Part shown: one piece after another, positions 31,101 to 43,589 of the stretch
Layout: the number at the start of each line of letters is the position of its first letter
Position numbering within the stretch: position 1 is the first letter of the stretch
Source of the DNA: Steromphala cineraria
Taxonomy: Eukaryota > Mollusca > Gastropoda > Trochida > Trochidae
DNA: 64,000 bases
Assembly: GCA_916613615.1 (NCBI GenBank)
Contig: OU744736.1
Coordinates: forward strand, 12,597,724-12,661,723
Direction: 5' to 3'
The notes under the pieces: model-generated
Seen by the model: the letters and a program-made list of their open reading frames with translations, nothing else
The model's database searches: none
Told to the model about the DNA's origin: nothing
Program-made: the position numbers and the translations under genes

Positions 31101-34100
31101 AGGAAGTTGCTGTAATCATCGCCTCAGAAAGTCAAACAAAGCGAAGACTAAACAAATCCATTATCAAGGCATCATCATCCAAGCATAATGAGTCTAAGCA
31201 TGAAGCATCATCGCCAAGCAAATCGTTACAAGGGGATGATAGCCATAACGTTTGGCAGAACCCACTGTTGGTTGAAGGATCTCAAACAAAGTGTTGGTCA
31301 AACTTACTTTTTAATGAGGAGGCATCACCAAACCTTTGGCCAAACCCATTCAGGCATGACACTTCTCAACCCAAACCTCATGCAAATGAAATGTTAAATG
31401 AAGCATATCAACCTAAACTTTGTGGCATTCTAAAGAAGAGGTCATCAAAACCAAAGATGTGGCCTGATGCGCAAACGTGCCACGAGTCCTCAAAGGGAAG
31501 CTCCAAGGCGAGTGAACTCAGGGGAATTAGAGAGACACCAGATGAATTGAAGGACCAGGAAATGGACACAGATAAACCGATTGCTAGTGAAGCAGTTGCA
31601 CAAGTCTTGCTGACTGATCCTGGAGGATCTCAAGACGAACCAACTGAAATGAAACACCTTGAAACGCCCAGAGATAGGTCACTTGCTTGTGAGGAGGATG
31701 AAAAACTCAGATTTCATAATGACACATCACATGAACCTCAGAACCAGGACCCGCCTTCAAATAAACAACTGGTTAGCAAAGAAGACCGAAAATTCTTAAG
31801 TTCAGATATTGTAAGTGATACAAGTGCACTGAATAAATTTAAGCACAAATACTTGCCTGTAACTAAGGCTAGTGAAGCAAAGCCCCAACTCGGATCATCT
31901 GAACCTACAGTCATACACACACAAGATGAGCTGAGGCTGGACAATTCGCCAATATCCAGGTCCTTTGCTATTAAGGCAGATTCTCAACCAAGGCCACCAG
32001 ATCATGGTGAACTAAGACACCAATCAGATGAGGCGAAGCTAGAAGACTCGCCATCAGATAGGTCAGTTGTTATCAAACCAGATCCCCAACAAAGGCCAAC
32101 AGATTTTGGTGAACTAAAACACTCACCAGATGAGTTGAAGCTTCAAGATTCATCATTAGATAGGTCCCTGGTAAGTGAAGCTGCACCGCAAATCCGACAA
32201 TTTGATCCCAGAGGATTCATACACACACCAGATGAGTTGAACAATGATAAGTTGGTCACAGATAAAAGATTCATACTTGAGACCGATTGTAGCAAACTCA
32301 GTTTCACACCAGATAATCCTGTGCTAGAAGAATCACAAACAGATCCGTCCTTGCCTGGTGAAACTGATCCTCAAATCTTGTCATCTGATGATCTCAGAGA
32401 TGTCAAACCCTTGTTGGATGAGCTGAAGATCAAAGACTCGCCTACAGATAGGTCTTTAGCTCTTGAAATTCATCCTAAACTCAGACCCTCAGATCTAGAA
32501 GATGTCAAACCCCCATTGGATAAGCTGAAGGTCAAAGACTTGCCTACGGTTAGGTGTGTTGCTCATGAAATATATCCTGAACACAGACCATCAGATCTAA
32601 GAGATGTCAAACCCCCGTTGGATAAGCTGAGGATCGAAGACTTGCCTACGGTTAGGTGTGTTGCTCATGAAATATATCCTGAACTAAGACCATCAGATCG
32701 CAGCGAGTTTATTCGTGAAGGCTTGCTCACAGATAAGTCTGTTGCAAGTGAAGTAACTACTCAACTCAGTCCATTAGATCCATCAGATCTTAGAGATGCA
32801 AGCCACTCACCAGATGAGTTGAAGATCAAAGACCTGCCGACAGAAAGGTTCTCATCCAGTCAAGCATACCTACAACTCAAAGCTCCTTATCCCGGAGAAG
32901 TCTCTGTTGTATTAGATGAACTGAAGCCTGATAACTTTCAAACAGAAAGCTCTTTTCCTTGTCAAACGAATCCACAACTCAAAGCTTCTGACCCCGGAGA
33001 GTCCAGCCATGAATCTGATGAGCTGAAGATTGAAGACCTGACAACAGACAGCTGCTCTCCTAGTCAAGCCTATCCACAACTCGTCGCACCTGATCCCGGA
33101 GAAGTCAGAGATACATCCAAGGCGAGTAGACCGGAACAGGAAGACCTACCATCTGGCTATGTCAGATGTGTGGAGGCCGGCAGGAGACCAACAGCGTGTG
33201 ATGAAGGTATATTTGGGAAAGGTGAGAGAATCTGCAAATAAATACATTTTACTGCAATAATCTCATGATAATCAATCAATCAAATATATTTAATATTATA
33301 TCAGAAATTTTGGTATTTCTCTTTTGTTTTCATAAGAATTGTTTGAGGTGAAAAAGAATCGACAGGATCATTTCAATATTTTTCTATATATAACTCTTTC
33401 TATGATAAAGTTGCTTTGTTTATATGTTTAAAGATGTGTTTTTCAAAGAGGAGACAAATACTTAAAGCATTACCAATGCATGGCAAGATTTCAACATCTA
33501 AAAAAATTACTTATTATGTTAACCTTGTTTCTAAATGAAATTGCTTGAATAGAAAACATTAACCTGATAAAGCTTCACATTGTATGAAACATTTTTCCAC
33601 AGATCAAGAATCAAAACATCCAAAAGATGGTGGCATGAAAGCAGCTTCCGGCTGGAGGCAGCTGACGGAGCGAGCGAGGAATATCGGTAATATTCAGCAT
33701 TTCAGTGATGCTCTAATTGTTTGTAAATTAAAATAAACTCATCGGCAAAAGAAACTTATCACTTTTGAACTGAAAACATAGACAAATATTTTATTTAAAT
33801 ATTGACAGTAACCATCGCAATAAAAGCACATTATCCCTATATATGTGTATTTTAACTTGTAAAGAACAAATGTTGATGCCTTATGGGTAAAAATGAAAAA
33901 AGGTGAAAATCACTTGACTTTGCCATTGGTGCCAAGTCATGTGACACAAATGTAAAACAAGAGCTCATTATGGATCACGATCATCACCCCTGTAGAAAGA
34001 ACACCTACACCCCATCAAAAGTCGGATCACAAAACTGTGAGAAGCATTTGAAAGTTGACAAATACTGTGCACGGATACCAACTTTTGAAGAATTGCCATA

Positions 34101-35409
34101 GTTCCTAAATTTTTGTTTACAATTTGTTTTCTCAATATAGATATAAGATGTCAAGATATTGGACAATCCCAAAAAAGCAAAAACAATTGTATTTTTACCA
34201 TATGAAATCTTATACCCGTTTGCATTTGACCATCGTCAACACTTTCTTTAAGTGACGTCATGAACGTCAAATGCTATAAGTCTGTATTGCGTTTTGGACG
34301 TACGTACTGGGAGACCAAGGACAAGTGAAGTCAGAGCTCTTCGATTCCTCAGTGGTCCTACATTAACCACTAAACTTTGATTTATTGCAAATGCTAAATG
34401 GTAAGAATAGACTTAATTTGTGAAGATATACAGCTATTTAAAGGTCCTATGCCCTGTCACTGATTGAAGAACACTCAGTCTTTAACAGAACATGCTTCAG
34501 TCAAATCTGACTCACCAATCTATGAACAAGCCACGATTAAGGGTAAACAGGAATACTGAAAGAGCCATTAGGTGACGTCACACAATCCTTGTATGTTTTG
34601 TTTAATTATTGTTATTTTTTTGTGCTTACACTTGTTTTGAGCATATTTAAGTCTGATCCGATGTTTTCTTTCCAATATTTATGATTTTAGAGTGAAAAAA
34701 TTATCAAAATGATGGTCTGTAATTTTTATTTTTGACCCCTTCTCATTTAAAATGTTTTGAGCGCACTATGGATTATGTCATATACTATTTTCTATTTTTC
34801 AATGTTTTTTTGGACTGGTTGATATACTATACTGACTTTATTTCAACCTTTTAACAGTTTTCGTTATTTAATGAGAGTAATTTTAATTGAGTGATAAGTT
34901 TCTTTTGCCGATTAGTTTAGCAATTGATTCATGTAAATCAAAGCTTTCATGTGTCAGTAAAACATTTTATATACAATAGTATAATAAGTTTTAAGAGTTC
35001 AATTGAGCACATGATGTTGAATTCTTATATAGTATTTTGGAATACTTCAAACTTATCTATTTCATCTACAGCAATTCGAATGTTCCCTCGGCGGAAAAGA
35101 AATCGGAAAAAGAAATTGAAAACTCCCCAGGATGAGCCTGTTGTTCCAGTTTCATTTACGCAAAGACCAATGAAAACAGGTATTGTGATGTGAACAAAAG
35201 CCATTTGATTTTAGTTTGTGAGAATGTAAACATTTATATTCTTTATACAAGTTCTGTACAAAGTCTTTGTTTATATCAATTTGTGTCAATAAATAAAGAC
35301 AATATATTAATTTAGGGTACAAATTTAGGATACTAAAGAAAGATTAAATGAAGAACTGCATGTTGGTTGACATACTTTAATGACAAATAAATATTCTATA
35401 TTAATTCCA

Positions 35410-35450
<41 letters not shown>

Positions 35451-37864
35451 ATTTAAGTTGATCCATTATAGTTGAGAGTTTGTAAATATTTAATGTTCTT
35501 TATAGTTCTGTAAATATTTATATTCTTTACAAGTTCTTTAAAAAAAAAAAAAAATTTTTTTTATATCAATTTTTTTATGTGAACAAAAGCACAAGTTTGT
35601 GATTTAAATTTACCTAAAATTCAATTTTAACTGATTAGGTATTTCGGTGAAATGTATTGGTATTTAAAACAGTTAAATAAATCTGAAGACAATGTCTTAA
35701 TTTAGGGTACAAATTTTAGATATGATTACCAACTAAGGATTGAATAAAGAACTGCTACATTTAGATTAACATACTTCAAAGACAAATAAATGTTCTTTAT
35801 TTATTAAGAACAAGCTTAACAAACTTACTAACTTTCAGTATTAAAATGACAGTCGTATCGAGGTAACGGAGGAAATTCAAGAGGATACAGTGATGCATTC
35901 TATTATTTGTCAAATTATTAAAGCTAGAACAACTTAAATGTTACCCTTCGTAACATATGTGAAAATAAGTGTGAAATAATCATGTTATTATCATATATAT
36001 ATAGTATAAACAAGTACTCTTGAATTTTGTTTCCACAAAAATACCCTGACAGGAGTGTCCCTTGACTCTCTCATCATATTTTCAATAGGATTATGATAAA
36101 AGGAATGAGATATAGTTTTCTGTGAATTAACATCTTTTTTAAATGTAACAGAGTTGCTAATAGTTTATCACAACTTGCAAAATAACTGAGTTAGCATCTA
36201 CGAAATTCCAAATCTAGAAATAAAAAAGTAAAAAAAGGATAAAACATATTTCTCGTTCACTTTAATTGGATATTTTCAGGAGCACAAAGTTCGACTGAAG
36301 GTCGATCCGTGGCAAGTTCATCAGATCCTGGTGGGATTCACAAAACTATACATAGTACAGTAGGACCAAACTCAGGTAAATAACATTATCTATTATCATT
36401 GTTTTCATAAGAGATAGTGATCCGTTTTGAATGTTGAGTGTCCGACTCATTGACAACTTCCTACTGTTAATGCACAGCTTTTTTATATTTCTCTAGATTT
36501 AACTGTATCTAGACCTCTCTGCAGACGGCATCTCACTTAAAATCTTTCCATACAATAAATATCCTCAATTGATTTTTCATAGTCTAGAAAAATGCTCTCA
36601 TGTTGTTTTTTCAATGTTTTAGTTGTTTTAACATTTAGCAATAAACAAATGAAGTCAGTTGATATATCTTCAGGCCAGAGGCAGACCTCTGAGACATCCC
36701 GCTCCAACCCAATCTCGAAGGATCAAGGAGGGAAACACTTGGATCCGGGTCATGGATCAACTGGATCCTACTTAGCAGGAGGTGAGATGTGATTTAAAAA
36801 AGATTACATACATACAGACATTTCTTAAACAGATTGACAGAGTTGACAAATTCAACATATTGAACAAATCTGTGTCTAGTTGCTGGGTCCCCTAATATCT
36901 TTCTTCTTTAATTGACTTGCTTTTAATTAGTTGGCTTGTTATTCCTTAAAATTATCTTATCCATGTTATCTCAACTTCACATTTATCATCTTATTTGTTT
37001 ATTTACAATATTTGTTATTGTTTTTAAACTATGTTATCATACATACATGAGCATTTAACAGTAATAGAATTCACTAAGTAAAACAAAACATCGTCATATT
37101 GAAGATAAAGAAGTTGATCCTCCATAGTTCCCTTATCTTAATACAAACTTGTAGAATTATAAAAAGTTTAAGGCCAAGGATATTTCTAACACTATATTAT
37201 GTATATTCTTCAACATACAGATGCTGAACTGTCCCCTTCTGAAGACATCATTCTCAACCTGTGTGAGTCAACAGAAGAATCCAGCGCAGATGAAGGTAAC
37301 AATGCTTCTCTACTTTCACTTTTTCCGAATAGTTTTATGAATTTTGCATGGGAACATGCACAAAAGGTATGTTATGTTGATCAAACATTCTCATGATTGC
37401 TATTGTCAGACTGCAAAGTTTGGAGAGACCACTTGTTTTTGTGTAGTTGTTAATATTTTGCAGCTGATTTACATGTACTTCAATCATGAACCTTTTGACT
37501 TATTATATAAAACATAGGTTTTTGTGACACACCTGTAAAAGACTTTATGGGTTTATTTTGTCACTTTTATAATTAAAAAAAATCTTGGCTTTCAAATCTC
37601 AATTAAGCATAAAATAAGGAAGTAAAATATCATAATTTCAAAATCTGATCTTTATTTGGATAATGACACGGAAGTAACATTTGCTATGTGAAGCTCTGGT
37701 CATCAAAATTGTTGTTTATTTGTTCAGACTCTCCTGAGGAAGAAGAGAGAAAATCTCTACGACAGAGAATCAGAGACAGAATCCGATTTCAGAGGTTCTC
37801 AAATGGCTTCCGCTTTGTCATGCGCACACTGAGGTTTGAAGTGTACAATTCATGGAAGGAGTAG
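27980..37864 (+). CDS. Gene copy B: giant repeat protein, eight coding exons, intact
   Basis: Model: join 27980-28130, 28371-33221, 33609-33686, 35072-35179, 36280-36375, 36674-36781, 37221-37295, 37728-37864. Total 5604 nt, 1867 residues, open throughout; all introns phase 1. Compared with A, exon 2 has more 27-residue repeats (about 32 unit lengths) but lacks about 280 residues of linker, so the acidic array runs straight into SQTKRRLNKS. It also has two fewer of the near-identical 34-residue units. Intron 3 contains a TA-flanked transposon and intron 4 is about 1.1 kb against 0.44 kb in A and C. Exon 6 uses a different donor (ggag|gtgaga). Function unknown as for copy A; the intact frame despite large internal rearrangement argues that the protein is still made. 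Confidence 0.75.
28371..33221 (+). CDS. Gene B exon 2, giant repeat exon
   Basis: 4851 nt. Acceptor ccatttgcag, donor gggaaag|gtgaga. Same phase as in A. The linker with Cys/Arg modules is missing; the Trp/Asn/Pro-rich segment and the 34-residue array remain. Confidence 0.85.
28523..31126 (+). repeat. Gene B 27-residue tandem array, about 32 unit lengths
   Basis: 868 codons of the same acidic repeat, including several shortened units (for example 18-residue units at 30290 and 30749, and a junction reading VTIVMDQTAES). The first third is dominated by alternating ESPFVDHAAES and ESPVVDHAAES units, unlike A. Confidence 0.95.
30050..31126 (+). repeat. 459-bp higher-order period in array B
   Basis: From about unit 20 to the array end the pattern repeats with a 459-bp period (five full units plus one 18-residue unit). 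Marker units ESPTDDLTAGEV (30290) and ESPTDDQTAGEV (30749) are exactly 459 bp apart. Different block from the 567-bp one in A. Confidence 0.85.
31925..33172 (+). repeat. Gene B 34-residue repeat array
   Basis: Same DELK...DRS...RPSD units as in A, about ten copies. The run of near-identical LEIHPELRPSD units is reduced and two units carry TVRCVAHEIYPE instead. Confidence 0.8.
33609..33686 (+). CDS. Gene B exon 3
   Basis: Encodes ESKHPKDGGMKAASGW and RQLTERARNI. Here two acceptors 6 nt apart are possible: ccacag (exon from 33603, adding two residues) and atcaag (exon from 33609). A and C have lost the first. Confidence 0.7.
33736..34917. mobile_element. TA-flanked mariner-like non-autonomous element in intron 3 of gene B
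   Basis: 28-bp inverted termini with one mismatch (AACTCATCGGCAAAAGAAAC at the left; complement at 34890-34917), flanked by TA on both sides. Copy C has the corresponding short intron with a single TA (ggTAgcaattg). About 1.18 kb with no transposase frame. TA duplication is characteristic of Tc1/mariner-type elements. Confidence 0.8.
35072..35179 (+). CDS. Gene B exon 4
   Basis: Encodes AIRMFPRRKRNRKKKLK and TPQDEPVVPVSF. Acceptor ttcatctacag, donor aacag|gtattg. Confidence 0.8.
35413..35448. repeat. (AT)18 microsatellite in intron 4 of gene B
   Basis: Uninterrupted AT dinucleotide run of 36 bp; the matching place in A and C has only a short atataaatat. Confidence 0.95.
36280..36375 (+). 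CDS. Gene B exon 5
   Basis: Encodes GAQSSTEGRSVASSSDPGG and IHKTIHSTVGPNS. More diverged than the flanking exons (INDTSQSK to IHKTIHST). Acceptor atattttcag, donor tcag|gtaaat. Confidence 0.75.
36674..36781 (+). CDS. Gene B exon 6
   Basis: Encodes GQRQTSETSRSNPISKDQGG and KHLDPGHGSTGSYLAG. Donor ggag|gtgaga; the tandem duplication of this donor region seen in A and C is absent. Confidence 0.7.
37221..37295 (+). CDS. Gene B exon 7
   Basis: Encodes DAELSPSEDIILNLCESTEE and SSADE. Acceptor caacatacag, donor gaag|gtaaca. Confidence 0.8.
37728..37864 (+). CDS. Gene B exon 8 (terminal)
   Basis: Same Arg/Phe-rich end as in A, finishing YNSWKE and TAG. Acceptor tttgttcag. Confidence 0.85.
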
Positions 37865-37924
37865 AGTGTAACAAGTGCGCCTCTTTTGATCTTGGTCTTT
37901 TATGATGTACATAAAGAAAATGTA

Positions 37925-39420
37925 TTGATGTTTATGTACTAAATATTGTCTTGATAACATCGGAATCTCTTATATTATGAATGTGTATGTATTGATATTT
38001 CCTTTTATAACATCCGTATCTCTTATATTATGAATATGTATTGATATTTTCTTGTATAAAATCGGTATCTCTTATATTATGAATATTTATTGATATTTTC
38101 TTGTATAAAATCGGTATCTTATATTATGAATATGTATTGATATTTTCTTGTATAAAATCGGTATCTTATATTATGAATATGTATTGTTACTTTCTTGAAA
38201 AACATCGGTATCTCTTTTAATATGAATATGTATTGATATTTTCTTGTATGGCATCGGCATCTCCATATAATTGTGTTTTCACTTTGTACATGTTAAGCAT
38301 CGGCATCTTTATCACAATAAAAAGCCCCAAACTATCTCACTGCTTGTGTATTCTTGATTTACTTGCATGACACTGGTATCTCCAAAAACATATGATTGTG
38401 TATTCAATATTTTTGTGTATAACATCGGATGCATGTTACGTTTTTTTTTCATATATTCTTGTACTCATATCTTTCCAAGGCATCTTTTTCTGAATGACAT
38501 AACCAAATGTATCAGTGTTTGTGTATCCTTGATTTATTTGTACAACATCGGCATCTACATCATATATATGATCCTGTATTATATTTTTACTTGTATAGCA
38601 TTTGCATCTATGTACTATTGTGAATTCCATATTTTCTTTTACATCATCGGCATCTATATCTGAAAATAAAAAAAAATAAAAAAATATCTCAATGTTTGTG
38701 CATTCTTTTTTTACTTGTATAGCATTTGCAACTTTATTCTATTGTGAATTCCATATTGTCTTTTACATCATCGGCATCTTTATCTGAAAATCGCAAAAAA
38801 ACAAATATCTCATTGTTTGTGTATTATGGATTTACTTGTATAGCATTTGCATCTTTATACTATTGTGAATTCCATATTTTCTTGTACATCATCGGCATCT
38901 ATTTAAGAAAATCACAAAAAATCTCACCATGTATTTGTATTATTGATTTACTTGTATAACATTGTTTCTCCACTCCATGTTTTCTTGTATAGATTATTGA
39001 CATCTATTTGTATCCGTCCACTTGATATTGTCTTGTAAAGCTTAGACATCACCGTTTCATATTGTCTTCAATTTCCTGTATGTCTTGTATTTATATCGTG
39101 TTGTTTTTTTTTTTGTTCATCAGCATAATTTTATAAATGTGGAAAAATGTATTCTATCCACATATATTTATTATTGTCTATTGACTATTTTAATTGTTTA
39201 TCATCGGCAGGTTTATATTTATATGTCCATAAAGTCAATGTATCAATGCTTGTGTATACTATATTTATTTATAATCCCTCGGCATCTGTATATCATTGTG
39301 AATTCCATATTTCTTGTACAATAGTTACAGCTTTTTCTGAATATCGTAAACAGCAAATATTTCATTGCTTGTAACATTGACATTGTATTCAATATCTACT
39401 AGTCGATCATCACTATCTTT
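37925..39420 (+). repeat. Post-gene degenerate tandem repeats (unit B)
   Basis: Same two repeat classes as after gene A. The short-period class (tattgatattttcttgtat with aatcggtatct) is expanded here by two or three extra copies. First AATAAA after the stop lies inside it at 38316. Confidence 0.7.
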
Positions 39421-40099
39421 ATGAATTAGCCAAAACATCAATATTTACTTTGAAGTATTTGTATATCAGTATCCAAATGGTCGTAAGTCCTAAATGATAT
39501 GTGTGTAAATGAATGTAAGGGATATTTTATTATTTTTCTCTGTAACCATGTATATCATATTTGTGTGACATCCAGAGCATATACGTTCTCAAATGAAAAT
39601 TTTCATTAATATATGTATAATACAATAATGTAAAATAGAAATAAAATTGATAAAATACATTGCTAATTGTACTCCTTTATCTGCCAGTTTTATTTAACAA
39701 TCTCTGAGGCCAACGCTAAATTGATTCAGTAATGGCTGCGTCTGGAAAGATATCAATGACAATTGACCAACACAAATAAACCTTGAAAATGAGGTCAAGG
39801 TCACCCAAATCACAAATCTGGATTCATTCCACAAGAAGACTTGTATCAAATTTTGAAGACTCGAAGTGAAGCAGTACATTAGTTACCTGGCTAACATCTT
39901 GAAAACTGGCCTATTTCGAACATAAGGTCACTGTCAACCAAATCGACTGGTGCAGCGGTTTAGAGCTGAAATGTGTAGCACATATTATTACTCGAGTACT
40001 CACTTAGTATGCACGTACGAATATTCAACAGCTCAGCAGTCAATGCGAAATGTATAGTTTTATCCTGCATGGACTATTATAAGACCCAATCTTAATAAA
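39420..40099. other. Inter-gene spacer, unit B
   Basis: Homologous to 17080-17810 of A; contains an AATAAA near 39640 and no reading frame of note. Ends at the left junction of the 4.0-kb insertion. Confidence 0.45.
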
Positions 40100-41426
40100 A
40101 TATTGTAACAGGAGGCGGTTATGGACTAGTAAAGGTGATGTAAATTTAGTAACGGAATGCTGACACCAGTCACAACAATGTGACAAAGAATAAATACCAG
40201 GTTCGGAAGGCGAAGTTCAGTATATCACAAGGCTCAGTACCACTCGAGTCAAACCATGTGTGACGACCATGCAATGATAGCCTCTTGTCAGGATGGCTAA
40301 TCTCTCTCAACAATTATTCTTCAAGGCAAATGATGACTCAACAAATGATTTTAAAGTTCAATAACGATTTTATTCGGTGATGAAACACCCAACTGAAAAT
40401 ATATATATTATGCAGATTCAACAAGATTTCTCAGATCACAAAGTGCAACGATGACTGTGTTAACACTTATAGATATTTACCACAGAATCTCATTCATCAA
40501 TAACAATAGCTGTAAATGATAGATATAAGAATAACTTCTATAACTCTTGATAACAAAAACACTTCTTCAATCAAAAATATATGAAAACCTGAGATCTATA
40601 TATATGGAATAACTTATCACCACAAAGATCTACATAACTTCAACAATTTTCTTTACTAAAATATGAGCTATATGTGCTTAATGATAATAGTTTACAGAGA
40701 GATCTTATACTTCAATAAGACCACAGAAATATCAACAGAAACTTCTGAGCTATATCACTAGTACTGGTATTGCAATTCTACAATACTTATACTTATCAAC
40801 AATGAGCAACAATAAACTTCAACAATATATCTCAATTATTCTTGAAATATCTCGACCCTGACAACTGTAATGAAATTCACAGTAATCAACTTTATATTCA
40901 AACCACTATAATATCACTGAACTGCAGTTATTTATCACTTCAACAACTGCAAAACTCTGTCTCAAGAACCACTAAGAAAACAGACAATCTCACAAAATAA
41001 TGCTTCTAATATTACAGAAATTTACCCTGTAATATGTCAACAAATACTTTCAAGTTGAACCGCTACAGGTACTTTACTGTATTATAATATTTCAACGTGA
41101 ACCAATCTCAATATCAAACACACCCTGAGCTTAACTCAGTCTGCAACATTCATAAACTTCATGAAAATATAACCCTGAACTCTCCGGTAAAACTTTAATA
41201 TGAGCGCGAGTGTTTGCTAATAAACTATCTGTCGAAAAACACAAGCCTACTTTATCCTACCATTATTTATGTGAACCTGAAATACTATTCTACGATAATA
41301 ACCCTCTAAAATTTCGAGTAACCCAACTAACCTAATGACGAGTGACACACCAACGACCTTTCTATTACGGCAATGACAGGCTAACTGAGCCCAGTCAACT
41401 AGCACCTCTATTTATACCCTCCGATC

Positions 41427-41550
41427 TTGTGGAATATTGTGGAATGTCTTGTGGAATCTTGTGGAATTCGCTTGTGGAATCTTGTGGAATTCGCTTGTGG
41501 AATATGCTGGTGGAATTCGCTTGTGGAATATGCTTGTGGAATATGACTCG
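41427..41550. repeat. Short tandem repeat, cttgtggaat type
   Basis: About ten imperfect copies of a 10 to 15-bp word (cttgtggaattcg or ttgtggaatatg) in a row, inside the 4.0-kb insertion of B. Both strands stay open over it, giving spurious Trp-Asn or His-Ser-Thr-rich frames. Confidence 0.85.
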
Positions 41551-42464
41551 CTGACATGCCCCCAAGATGACAGAAATATCTATCAAAATTACCTAAATTC
41601 AACCTATTTTAACTACTAAAGTCCTAAAATAGCATAATAATTCATTTATAGGCAAAGATATAATCCTAATCATGAATAAAGAGAAAATCTAAGTTTGACA
41701 TTTTTGACAGTTTGGTTATGCTAGATGCGAACACGAGGAGAGTGTTGAGAGGTAAAGACAAGGTATTTAATGTTTATTTACGATGTTAATATTTACTGAT
41801 GGAGAAGGAGATTTGATACAAGTCAATGTTAGCAACATTTTACATTTACCGGGAAGTCTGGAGATTTATGACAATTAGAAAATAGGGTCAATTTGGAAAC
41901 GATGTTGAAATATTTACGTTACTGAGAATGTTAATAAAAATGTATGATTATAAAAAGTCGGTTCCTCACACATGCAAACAATAAACAACATGCAGATATA
42001 TGACACAACAAAGATAATTTAATTATATAGTTTATTCAGGCAAATAACAAGGTTGAATGATCTGGTGCTGGAACTTGATGTACTTGATCTTGATTACATC
42101 ATGCTTGACTTGCGTTGCTCGCTTTGGATCCATATACTTACCATGAAAGTTGAATGAGGTTCAACACTCAGATAACGATACCAATATAAGAAGAATTTAA
42201 CAAACAACTAACCCACTTAGTCGCCTATCAAGTTACCCAAATACCAAACCCAAAACTCGGAAGCGAAGGATGTATCTATCTCAACTTGGACCCGGAAGTA
42301 GTGACCCCTGAGCCGGAAGTGATTCCGAGGTTGTCATATCAGCTGACTTCTACAAGTGGGCGTGGCCCCATCACTACGCGTGGACACAACATGAATAAAT
42401 GTTTCAGCACTGAATGAAAATAAAGCTTGGGTATATATGGGGATTTTACTTATCACAATGGAAC

Positions 42465-43278
42465 CAATCTAAATAAATTTAGATCAACAGGTTTAATATT
42501 TGGTCATACTGTTGATCTAAGATTGACCAGTTTGAGAGGGCGTCCCGGTGACCTTTCGTATGCAAATAACAATATGCGATTTGATCAATCAAATTCGACG
42601 TCACAAACAGTTCATAGTCGCTCATTCAATGTGTGAACGGAAGTAACATATGATAACTTATGGCCTGTTCTCAATAACAGTGTGCATTGTGAAAAATAGA
42701 TCTTGTTTTTGATACCGATAATGCAAATATCAGTAGGTTGGCTTTATTTTGGTTGTATGAAACATTTTTAGATTTATGATTGACAAAAAATCACTATTTT
42801 TTAAATTATTTGGATGGAAACGAAAGAAATTAGTACAAACGAGTTTGAGGAAAAAGGAGTTACCTCCCCTTGCATGAGGATTTTCGTAAATATTGACATT
42901 TATCATGCTCTAACTTTGTGATTATTATTCGCCACGTTAGTATCTGTGCGATGTGCAATCATCATTTGTCATTGACAACTAGCAAATACGCTAATCATTT
43001 TAAAGTGAAAAAATATAATCTATTAATACATCCAAGCAATCGGATTGTTCATCGAAATGGTCGCTCTGCTCCGCTCCGAATGACAGAGCTCCGAACATCA
43101 TTCATTTCAAAAGTTGTGCTGCTGAGTTTTTTAAACTTCCAGCTAGCTAGGGCAACTTTTCTGATTGGCCGAGCTGCTGATTTCAGAGGTCAGCGGGATG
43201 ACCCGCCTTACGGGCCAATCTTAGATCAACACGGTATGACCAAATATAAAACCTGTTGATCTAAATTTATTTAGATTG
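42465..43278. mobile_element. Mutator-like non-autonomous element, copy 1 (nested in unit B insertion)
   Basis: 814 bp with inverted termini starting CAATCTAAATAAATTTAGAT, flanked by the 9-bp direct repeat caatggaac at 42456-42464 and 43279-43287. Same family as 49284-50089. A 113-codon plus-strand frame inside it has no support as a gene. Confidence 0.8.
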
Positions 43279-43498
43279 CAATGGAACCTAAGTCCGTCCT
43301 GGGAGGATATAATCCTAACTTCAATACATCGGACTGAATAAGAGTGTACTCTATATCAAGGGCACTACACACTCACGACTTGTGACGACGGATGTGGGAA
43401 TATAGGGTAACAGTTGTTCTGTAATACTGTACTATAAACTTGGGCTTGATCTGTATCTTGAGTTACCCAATCACCTCGTTAAATCTGTATATGATCCG

Positions 43499-43589
43499 GC
43501 GGAATCGGAATTAAAGGAATCGGAATTGAAGGAATCGAAATTGCAGGAATCGGAATTGCAGGAATCAGAGATAATGGAATGGAATTATA
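43499..43589. repeat. Short tandem repeat, ggaatcggaattg type
   Basis: About six imperfect copies of a 15-bp word, ggaatcggaattgca and variants, near the right end of the 4.0-kb insertion. Confidence 0.8.

Noticed and set aside
41408..41619. Overlapping Trp-Asn or His-Ser-Thr-rich frames on both strands
   Set aside because: Product of the cttgtggaat short tandem repeat inside a transposon-like insertion.
42918..43259. 113-codon plus-strand frame as a transposase
   Set aside because: It lies inside the Mutator-like element but shows no transposase motif and is broken in the second copy of the element.
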